64,000 nt of DNA from Nitrosomonas sp. JL21 (GTDB lineage Bacteria > Pseudomonadota > Gammaproteobacteria > Burkholderiales > Nitrosomonadaceae): positions 1 through 64,000 of the forward strand of contig NZ_QRCB01000001.1 in the NCBI RefSeq assembly GCF_009833095.1. Reading direction: 5' to 3'. The notes beneath the pieces were generated by a model that saw only the letters and a list, made by a program, of their open reading frames with translations, was not told the DNA's origin and did not search any database. Position numbers and translations under genes: made by a program. Below, one piece after another: positions 45,110-52,165 of this stretch (positions are counted from its first letter, which is position 1; each line of letters starts with the position of its first letter).

Positions 45110-45693
45110 AACGATTAAACGTTGAAACTCTGTCTACGAGATTGACCCAATGGATGCCGCAGTTGCGTTGGCAAGCCGGGCGGCTCGGTACGCTCGGCAA
45201 GATCGGCATCGGCCTTCTGGTAGTCGCGGCCATTTATTTCTTCTCGGCGGTCGTGCCGCAACAAACGGCCCTGCAGCAACTCAAGGAGCGCGCTGAAACG
45301 TTACAGATACAGGCCCAGAAACCCTCCACGGGCGATGCCGACGCTGCGAAAAAAATGACCGGCGATCAGGCATTGCAGGCATTTTATGACTTCTTCCCGA
45401 TGATCGATTCGTCGCCATTCTGGATCCGCGAATTGGTGCGCATCGCCAAGAAACAGAATGTGGAATTGAGCAGCAGCGAATACCGCCTGATCAATGAACA
45501 GGATGCCCGGCTGGCGCGCTATGAAATGGTATTGCCGATCCGCGGCAATTATGCCCAGATCCGCGCGTTCATTGCCGATGCGCTCGAAGCCGTGCCCGCG
45601 ATGGCCATTTCCGCAATCGCCATCAAGCGCGATGCCGTCTCGTCTGACCGGCTTGAACTGCGTCTTGAAATTAATCTTTTTCTGAACAAATAA
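45100..45693 (+). CDS. PilO/GspM-like inner-membrane assembly protein
   Basis: A 197-residue protein with one membrane helix (about residues 32-50, 'IGIGLLVVAAIYFFSAVV'), a short coiled coil and a periplasmic ferredoxin-like domain ('YEMVLPIRGNYAQIRAFIAD'). Size and topology match PilO/GspM. It forms the inner-membrane arm together with the PilN-like protein and touches the next protein's periplasmic segment. Confidence 0.75.
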   Translation: MDLKRLNVETLSTRLTQWMPQLRWQAGRLGTLGKIGIGLLVVAAIYFFSAVVPQQTALQQLKERAETLQIQAQKPSTGDADAAKKMTGDQALQAFYDFFPMIDSSPFWIRELVRIAKKQNVELSSSEYRLINEQDARLARYEMVLPIRGNYAQIRAFIADALEAVPAMAISAIAIKRDAVSSDRLELRLEINLFLNK

Positions 45694-45697
45694 CGCG

Positions 45698-46276
45698 ATG
45701 GATTCAGCCGAAAAGAAACGTAAACTGCTACTGGGCGGCGCGCTCCTCGCAACGCTGATCGCTGTGATTCTGGTTGAGGAAGAGCCGGAAGAAGAAGGCG
45801 CAATCACCGCTACGGTCGAGCCGGTGCAATCCGCGAAATCAGGCAATGACCGTAACAAAGCACCTGAAAAAAATACTGAACACCTGGACATCAGCAAGCT
45901 CGGCCAGCGGACATTCGACCCGTCTGCCGGCAAGCTGTTCGCATCCACCAATTGGACGCCAAAAAAACCAGCCCTTACGCTGGAAGAACAGGCCGCCAAG
46001 GCCGAAGAACAACGCGCCAAAGCAGCCGCGCCGCCTCCCGCTCCCACCGCTCCCCCGTTACAATTCAAATACGCCGGCAAAGCGATTTCCGATAATCAGA
46101 CCTGGGTTTTTCTTTCACGCTCAGGAGAAAATCATATCGCCAAGATCGGCGGAAAAGTGACTGATCAATATCGACTGGACGCCATCAATGACACCGCAAT
46201 CACATTGACCTATTTACCCCTGAATATCAAACAAACCCTCACGATCACTAATAAATTGGCAGGAAATATCCAATGA
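45698..46276 (+). CDS. PilP/GspC-like periplasmic linker protein
   Basis: A 192-residue protein with an N-terminal membrane helix (residues 10-26), a low-complexity linker rich in Lys, Glu, Ala and Pro (about 35-120) and a small beta domain ('LQFKYAGKAISDNQTWVFLS') that looks like the homology region of GspC/PilP. Such domains bind the N0 domain of the secretin and so join inner and outer membrane parts. Its stop overlaps the secretin start (ATGA at 46273-46276). Confidence 0.7.
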   Translation: MDSAEKKRKLLLGGALLATLIAVILVEEEPEEEGAITATVEPVQSAKSGNDRNKAPEKNTEHLDISKLGQRTFDPSAGKLFASTNWTPKKPALTLEEQAAKAEEQRAKAAAPPPAPTAPPLQFKYAGKAISDNQTWVFLSRSGENHIAKIGGKVTDQYRLDAINDTAITLTYLPLNIKQTLTITNKLAGNIQ

Positions 46277-48552
46277 AGAGCTGGAAAATCATTGTTCTGA
46301 GCATATTGCTCGCGATAACGACCGGGTGTGCAATCAATAACCGGACATTCGGTACCCGGAATATGGCATTTGACGATGGGCAGAAGCTGATTGCAGCCGG
46401 TCAGTTTGAAGCCGGACTTGAAAAATTAGACCAAGCGCGGCGTGAAGAACCTGAAAACAGAGATATTCAAAGTGTAGTTTTACGTTTACGGGAGGAAGTT
46501 AGTGGGAAGCTTTTATTTGAGGCAGAAAATTTGCGATATTCTGGACAATTGGATCGTGCAACACAATCCTTTCAACGTATACTCAATCTATTTCCATTTA
46601 ACGAAAGAGCTAAAGAAGGTTTAGAGTCAATAGCATTAGATCGTCAACATATTGCCAAAGTCGACACAGCGAGAGAGTTGTTAAGAAATGGAGAAGCTGC
46701 AAAGGCAGAGACACTGGTGCGCGCCGTGTTACAAGAAAACCCACAGCAATCGCATGCGCGCCAATTGATTTCGGAAATCAATCTGAATCTGGCTCGTCCT
46801 GAGGTCACACATCTGGCCCTGGAATCTGCCTTCAAAAAAACGGTCACGATGGAATTTAAGGATACCGATCTCAAATCGGTGTTCGAATTAATGTCGCGTA
46901 CCGCCGGCATTAACTTTGTGTTTGACAAAGACATACGCCAAGATACCAAGATTTCGATTTTTGTAAAAAATAATACGATTGAAGATATTCTCAAGTTGAT
47001 CCTGACGACCAATCAGATGGCGTTTAAGGTACTTAACAATAATTCCTTATTGATCTATCCCAATACACCCGCCAAGCAAAAGGATTATCAGGAACTGGTC
47101 GTGCGCAGCTTTCAGATTGCGCATACTGACGTAAAACAAATGGTTGCGATGGTCAGAGGTATCGTCAAAGCGAAGGATATTTATGTCAATGAGCAACTGA
47201 ATCTGTTCATCATGCGCGATACGCTCGAGGCCATTCGTTTGACTGAGCGATTAATCAGCTTGAATGATTACGCGGAACCTGAGGTAATGCTCGAAGTAAC
47301 CATTCTGGACGTCACACGCACGAATAATTTTTTATTAGGGCCAAATTTCCCTCAATCACTTCAATACAGTTGGTCAGGTGCTGCTTCTCTTACTCCTGCA
47401 GGAGCTTTGATTAGCCAATTTGGTTTTGAAGGGCTTAAAAGTTTTGGTATGGCCAACCAGGCAAAAATTGATTTTCTACAAAATTTTTCAGCAGGCGATA
47501 TATTGGCAAACCCCCGAATTCGAGTCAATAATAAAGAAAAAGCAAAAATTCATGTGGGTACCAAACAACCCTTTTTCTCTGCTAACGTCCAGGCTGGAGT
47601 CGCTGCTGCTTTAGTTACGTCAACGCCAACTTTTATCGATTTGGGTGTCAAGCTGGATGTTGAGCCTCGTATCGGACTAAACGACGACATAACACTGAAG
47701 GTTACTTTGGAAGTTAGTTCATTGATAACTACTATATCAGGTCCGGGAGGGGCAACTGCCCCAGTTGTCGGAACACGCAATGCTGAAACTCTTCTCACGT
47801 TAAAAGATGGGGAAACGCAAGTTATAGCAGGCCTTATCGATAATAGAGAAAGCAAAGAAATCAAAGGTCTTGCAGGATTGCTCAACATTCCAGGATTGGA
47901 CCGATTAACCTCCAATCAGGATATTAGACGAGTCAAAAATGAAGTGGTGCTATTGATAACGCCTCGCATTGTTCGCAATATTCCCAGACCGACTAATTTG
48001 GAAAGCGAATACCACTTCGGCACCGCCAGCGAAGCCGGTAAATTACCGGTCAAAATCGACAAAACCAAGGCGCAATCGCTGGCAATCACCCCCGGCGGTA
48101 CAGGCCAGGGTTCTGCACGAGGAGGTGCCAATCCATTCGCTGCGCCGGTTGATGAAGATGTTCCGAATCCGTTCGCAAAAGCCGCAGCAGCCGCGGCATC
48201 GTCTACGCCGTCTTTGACGCTGCAGGCGCCGACCAATGTCGGATTGGATAAGGAATTTTCTGTCAATGTCCGGTTGGTGGGCGCAAAAGCCACGACCAAT
48301 ACCGAACTCCAGCTCAGTTACGATTCCGGTTCGTTTGAACTGCTGGATGGCGGGGCCAAATCCGGTTCGCGCAGCATACGGCTGGGCAAGGATCAGATTG
48401 CCGGGCTGGCGACGCAATTGCGCTTCAAGGTCATCGCCACTGCGGCCGGTACTGGGGAAGTCAGTATCCAAAGTGCCAACGGCGAAGACATCGAGCTTGG
48501 CGATGTCGTTGACGTCACGTTGCCGCCACCGGCCACGATCAATTTCAAATGA
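46273..48552 (+). CDS. gspD: Outer-membrane secretin (GspD/PilQ/MshL-like) with TPR and cohesin-like domains
   Basis: A 759-residue lipoprotein secretin. The signal peptide ends in a lipobox, 'LLAITTGCA'. TPR-like helices span about residues 30-170. The N0/STN domain ('VTMEFKDTDLKSVFELMSRT') covers about 185-270, an N1-type domain about 275-345, and the secretin channel about 350-590 ('DGETQVIAGLIDNRESKE', then 'VVLLITPRIVR'). A C-terminal domain, about 650-750 ('LQAPTNVGLDKEFSVNVRL'), looks like cohesin. It forms the outer-membrane pore. Two internal stretches are noticeably AT-richer than the rest (about 46430-46720 and 47320-47960). Confidence 0.92.
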   Translation: MKSWKIIVLSILLAITTGCAINNRTFGTRNMAFDDGQKLIAAGQFEAGLEKLDQARREEPENRDIQSVVLRLREEVSGKLLFEAENLRYSGQLDRATQSFQRILNLFPFNERAKEGLESIALDRQHIAKVDTARELLRNGEAAKAETLVRAVLQENPQQSHARQLISEINLNLARPEVTHLALESAFKKTVTMEFKDTDLKSVFELMSRTAGINFVFDKDIRQDTKISIFVKNNTIEDILKLILTTNQMAFKVLNNNSLLIYPNTPAKQKDYQELVVRSFQIAHTDVKQMVAMVRGIVKAKDIYVNEQLNLFIMRDTLEAIRLTERLISLNDYAEPEVMLEVTILDVTRTNNFLLGPNFPQSLQYSWSGAASLTPAGALISQFGFEGLKSFGMANQAKIDFLQNFSAGDILANPRIRVNNKEKAKIHVGTKQPFFSANVQAGVAAALVTSTPTFIDLGVKLDVEPRIGLNDDITLKVTLEVSSLITTISGPGGATAPVVGTRNAETLLTLKDGETQVIAGLIDNRESKEIKGLAGLLNIPGLDRLTSNQDIRRVKNEVVLLITPRIVRNIPRPTNLESEYHFGTASEAGKLPVKIDKTKAQSLAITPGGTGQGSARGGANPFAAPVDEDVPNPFAKAAAAAASSTPSLTLQAPTNVGLDKEFSVNVRLVGAKATTNTELQLSYDSGSFELLDGGAKSGSRSIRLGKDQIAGLATQLRFKVIATAAGTGEVSIQSANGEDIELGDVVDVTLPPPATINFK

Positions 48553-49061
48553 TGGTTTCGTTTCGATTCGTTGGAAAGCACAAAGGCTTCACGCTGATTG
48601 AACTGATGATCGTGGTGGCGATCATGGGCATTCTGGCAACCGCTGCATTGCCGTTTCGCGAAATGATGGTCAAGCGCGAAAAGGAACAGGAGCTGCGCAC
48701 CGCGCTGCGGCAGATCAGAACGGCGATCGATGCGTATAAACAGGCGGTGGATGATGGGCGCGTCGCCAAAAAAGCCGATGAAACCGGTTACCCGCCGCGG
48801 CTGGAAGAATTATTCATCGGCGTTCCCGATATCAAAAGCACCGACAAAAAAGTGATTTATTTTCTGCGCCGCCTGCCGCGCGATCCGATGTTTGTTGAGC
48901 CCGATCTGATGGGCGCTCCTCCCACGCCTGCAGTGGATACTTGGGGGAAACGCAGTTATGAAAGCCCATTTGACAGTCCCAAGGCTGGCGATGACGTGTA
49001 TGACGTGTTCTCGATGTCCGAAACCCTCGGCTTAAATGGCATTCCGTACCGGGAGTGGTAG
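48549..49061 (+). CDS. Pseudopilin (second)
   Basis: A 170-residue pseudopilin with cleavage site 'KHKG' then 'FTLIELMIVVAIMGILAT' and mature Glu5. The globular region has 'GYPPRLEELFIGVPDIKS' and 'LRRLPRDPMF', resembling GspG-like proteins of this short operon type. Its ATG overlaps the secretin stop. Probably a minor subunit at the pilus tip or an alternative major subunit. Confidence 0.88.
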   Translation: MMVSFRFVGKHKGFTLIELMIVVAIMGILATAALPFREMMVKREKEQELRTALRQIRTAIDAYKQAVDDGRVAKKADETGYPPRLEELFIGVPDIKSTDKKVIYFLRRLPRDPMFVEPDLMGAPPTPAVDTWGKRSYESPFDSPKAGDDVYDVFSMSETLGLNGIPYREW

Positions 49062-49066
49062 CGTTT

Positions 49067-49450
49067 ATGGGCAAACTTTGGCAGCCTAGAGGCTTCACAC
49101 TGATCGAATTATTGGTGGTCATGGCGATTATCGCAACCCTGTTGACCATCGTTGCACCGCGTTACTTCAATTCCTTGGACAAGGCTAAAGAAGCCGTGCT
49201 GCGGCAGGATCTGGGCATCATGCGCAACGCCATCGATCAGTTTTATTCGGATTTCGGTAAATATCCGCTCGATCTGCAGGAACTGGTCGACAAAGGCTAT
49301 ATGCGCAACTTGCCAACCGATCCTTTTACCGAACGAAAAGATAGCTGGGTCGAAGTGCCCCCGAAGAATCTGACCGAAGCAGGCGTCTACGATGTGCATA
49401 GCGGTTTCAATGGGCGGGCGTCGGATGGTACGTTCTATGAAGAATGGTAG
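49067..49450 (+). CDS. Pseudopilin (third, GspG-like)
   Basis: A 127-residue pseudopilin with 'QPRG' then 'FTLIELLVVMAIIATLLT'. 'DQFYSDFGKYPLDLQELVDKG' and 'LPTDPFTERKDSW' are typical of the GspG globular part. A GTG at 49055 is also in frame, but ATG 49067 has a ribosome site (GGGAGTGG) at suitable distance. It overlaps the next gene by 14 nt. Confidence 0.87.
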   Translation: MGKLWQPRGFTLIELLVVMAIIATLLTIVAPRYFNSLDKAKEAVLRQDLGIMRNAIDQFYSDFGKYPLDLQELVDKGYMRNLPTDPFTERKDSWVEVPPKNLTEAGVYDVHSGFNGRASDGTFYEEW

Positions 49451-50471
49451 CAGCCGGTATTCGTCATTAATCCGTAAGCCCTCGCATTCGGAACACGGTT
49501 TCGTGTATCTCTGGGCATTGTTCTCGGTCGTGCTGGCGGGTGTGGCGATCGCTGGCGCCGGGCAGATGTGGCAGGTGAAATCGCAGCGGGACAAGGAAGC
49601 GGAGCTGATGTTCATCGGCGAGGAATTCCGCAAAGCCATCATGTCCTATCATAACGCCAATAAACAGTATCCAAGCACGCTCGAAGACTTGCTCAAGGAC
49701 AGTCGATCGGTCAACATCAAACGCCATTTGCGCAAAATATACACCGATCCGATGACCAACAGCACCGACTGGGGCCTGGTGGATGAGCCGCCACCGGCGA
49801 CAACGACCGCAGCATCGAAGGCCGGTGCGGCGCAGAATAAAAATTCAACCGGCAGTAGCAGCACCACCTCATCCACTGGCTCGAGTTCGGGCTCCACTGC
49901 GAGTACCGGCACTGGCAGCACCAATTCATCGACAACCAATTCCAACCAGTCGTCTGCGCTCAATCAAACCGGCAGTACCGGCCAAACCACGGCATCGGGT
50001 CAAACCTCGACGACCAATCCAGGATCGAATGTCGGTACGACTCCGGAAAGCAAACCGCCTGTCACCAGCAGCTCAGGCATGAGTTCCAGCATAGGTACAA
50101 AGATCACTGGCGTTTACAGCCTTTCCGAAAGGAAACCCATTAAGAAAGACCGCTTTCCGGAGCAGTATGCCAAGTTCAAAGAGGCATTGAGCTATCGGGA
50201 TTGGCAATTCATCTATAAACTGGACGCCAAATCCTCGGGCACGAGCGGATCCGGTGCATCCTCTACCAAGTCCGGCGGCGCTTCTACGCCGGGGGCAGCC
50301 AATTCGCCGTTCTCATCGTCAAATTCTTCGTCTTCGCGCGGAAGCGCATCTTCGTCATCTGGGTCATCGGCCAGTGGTAGCGGTTCGCCATTTGGTTCCC
50401 CATCTCAATCCGGTGCATCCGGAAGTGGTGCTGGCTCATCGCCTTTCGGATCTTCAGCGAATGATGATTAA
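49437..50471 (+). CDS. Pilin-like protein with long Ser/Thr/Gly-rich tail
   Basis: A 344-residue protein. A hydrophobic pilin-like helix lies near the N-terminus ('HGFVYLWALFSVVLAGVAIA'), without the canonical Glu5; a pseudopilin core follows to about residue 115 ('NKQYPSTLEDLLKDSRS', 'KIYTDPMTNSTDWG'). The core is interrupted by a Ser/Thr/Gln/Gly-rich stretch (about 125-205), then 'ITGVYSLSERKPIKKDRF' and 'YRDWQFIY', then a second Ser/Gly tail of about 75 residues. ATG 49437 overlaps the previous gene; an upstream in-frame start at 49392 is less likely. The tail could be glycosylated or surface-exposed. Confidence 0.75.
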   Translation: MKNGSSRYSSLIRKPSHSEHGFVYLWALFSVVLAGVAIAGAGQMWQVKSQRDKEAELMFIGEEFRKAIMSYHNANKQYPSTLEDLLKDSRSVNIKRHLRKIYTDPMTNSTDWGLVDEPPPATTTAASKAGAAQNKNSTGSSSTTSSTGSSSGSTASTGTGSTNSSTTNSNQSSALNQTGSTGQTTASGQTSTTNPGSNVGTTPESKPPVTSSSGMSSSIGTKITGVYSLSERKPIKKDRFPEQYAKFKEALSYRDWQFIYKLDAKSSGTSGSGASSTKSGGASTPGAANSPFSSSNSSSSRGSASSSSGSSASGSGSPFGSPSQSGASGSGAGSSPFGSSANDD

Positions 50472-50500
50472 AAAACGTTCAAGTCGCTTGCGACTCGCAA

Positions 50501-51010
50501 TCATCTCTGGCTGAGTTTGCTGTCGAGATATTCGACCCTTACCTTGCCGACGCCTTGTAATCCGATTTTCTTCGCTGCGCCGTGCGACAAATCGATCAGC
50601 CTGCCTTTCTTGAAAGGCCCGCGATCGTTGACGACGACATCGACCGCGCGGCCATTATGAAGATTGGTTACCCTGACTTTCGAAGGCAGCGGCAAGGTTT
50701 TATGCGCGGCGGTCAAGCCCTGCGGAGCGAAACGGGCACCCATCGCGGTGCGGCTGCCCGATTCCGAGCCATACCACGATGCTGTGCCGGTTTCGCGGTA
50801 TCCCGCGGCTGTCGCCAGCGGTACATAGGTAACGCCCCGCACGGTATAAGGGCGATTGTAAGCGGCCTGGGCGTTGGGTGTGCGATAGCCGGAAGCTGAT
50901 GAGCGAGACGGCGAGTCGGAAAACATCGATGCGCAACCGCTCAGCATGCCAGTCATCAATAGCAGCACGCCCAATGATTGACCAGACAGGGATCGATGGA
51001 TGGATAACAT
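50501..51010 (-). CDS. rlpA: RlpA-family lipoprotein (septal lytic transglycosylase-like)
   Basis: A 169-residue lipoprotein with lipobox 'LLMTGMLSGCAS' and a double-psi beta-barrel: 'GTASWYGSESGSRTAMG', 'LTAAHKTLPLPSKVRVTNL', 'VVVNDRGPFKKGRLIDLSHGAA'. The catalytic-type Asp in 'NDRGPF' is present. RlpA cleaves peptidoglycan glycan strands lacking stem peptides. The C-terminal SPOR domain seen in the E. coli protein is missing, which is common. It converges with the secretion operon 29 bp away. Confidence 0.9.
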   Translation of the reverse strand: MLSIHRSLSGQSLGVLLLMTGMLSGCASMFSDSPSRSSASGYRTPNAQAAYNRPYTVRGVTYVPLATAAGYRETGTASWYGSESGSRTAMGARFAPQGLTAAHKTLPLPSKVRVTNLHNGRAVDVVVNDRGPFKKGRLIDLSHGAAKKIGLQGVGKVRVEYLDSKLSQR

Positions 51011-51112
51011 TTCGAATATCTTGCCTAATGATGCAATGACCCGATTATAACCGGAAATCTTCTCGTCATGATGCCTTGCCTCAGCATAGCAGAACGCTCA
51101 AATACCAAGGAC

Positions 51113-52165
51113 TCACCAAAACGGGAAGCGGATATCCACCGGCATGCCATTGATCAATTGGGTTTTGGTGGGGCCGGTCAGCGCCACGTGCGCCAAGATA
51201 GCCGAACGCGGCGACTCGAGCAGATTGGCCCCTTCGATGATTGATTTTTGCGTGATGCCGGGAACGGAGATAATCCGTCCTTGTGCAGTTTCCCCATTTG
51301 GAAATGCGATCGAAACGATCTGATCGACTACTGCGCGATCATGATGCTTGGGTGGAATGAACGCGGTGATATAGGCCTGCTCCGGAAAAATGATGTCCAA
51401 TAGCGGCTGTCCCTGACCCAGATATTCTCCCGATTGCACGAATAGTTCCGTGACCAGCCCGGCCGAGGGAGCAGCCAAGGTCAGTTGCTGTTTCTTAAGC
51501 CCAAGTCCATCGAGCTCGAGCGATAATTCATTGATGCGGCTGCTCATCTGGCGGATTTCCGCGGACATGCCATGATCGCGCGACTGAATCGTCTGATGCG
51601 CCGCCAGGCTTTGCAGTGCGCTGCCGTATTGGTTGCGGGCGGTGGCGATTTCAGCCTGGGTAGCCGCGCCCTGTTTGAACAAGGATTCATATTGCTGCAC
51701 GCGGTGCTGATAGAATCTTGCTTGCTGCTGGGCAAAGCGGAGTAATTGCATCGAATGAGATTGGGCATTTCCAGGTTGTCCGAGCAATTTGTCGCGTTCT
51801 TGATTCAAGAAATTGACTTCGGTGGCGAGGCGCTGTTGACGGTCTTCGAGGGTCAGGTTATGCAGAACCGCCAATCGCTGATCTTTGTGCACGGTTTGCA
51901 AGGGTTGGACCAGAAGTTCCTGAACATAGCCGTCGACAGATGAGCGCACGCGGATATTCGGTATCGTAACCCGCCCGTCTGCCTTGATCACGATCATCTC
52001 CAGTACGGTCAACCCAATCAAATAGAGCAGCGGAAGACTGGCAATGAGCACGATCAGATACCAGCGCCAGGCAATTCTGGCGCGCTTTGCCGCGCCGTAA
52101 TGAATGCGGATGCCCCGATCCTGGTCGGGTATTTTCTGCTCCGGTTGATTAAAACGGATTTTCAT
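51113..52165 (-). CDS. HlyD-family periplasmic adaptor protein
   Basis: A 350-residue membrane-fusion protein: membrane helix (about residues 28-55), barrel-sandwich half-motif ('PNIRVRSSVDGYVQELLVQP'), a long alpha-helical hairpin (about 110-215), the second half-motif ('LTLAAPSAGLVTELFVQSGE') and a beta-barrel. The reading frame is open to 52327, but ATG 52165 has a ribosome site (GGGAGGC) and the extra residues are a shadow of the upstream gene, which it overlaps by 17 nt. In this operon it would bridge the GT2 synthase and the TolC-like channel. Confidence 0.88.
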   Translation of the reverse strand: MKIRFNQPEQKIPDQDRGIRIHYGAAKRARIAWRWYLIVLIASLPLLYLIGLTVLEMIVIKADGRVTIPNIRVRSSVDGYVQELLVQPLQTVHKDQRLAVLHNLTLEDRQQRLATEVNFLNQERDKLLGQPGNAQSHSMQLLRFAQQQARFYQHRVQQYESLFKQGAATQAEIATARNQYGSALQSLAAHQTIQSRDHGMSAEIRQMSSRINELSLELDGLGLKKQQLTLAAPSAGLVTELFVQSGEYLGQGQPLLDIIFPEQAYITAFIPPKHHDRAVVDQIVSIAFPNGETAQGRIISVPGITQKSIIEGANLLESPRSAILAHVALTGPTKTQLINGMPVDIRFPFW

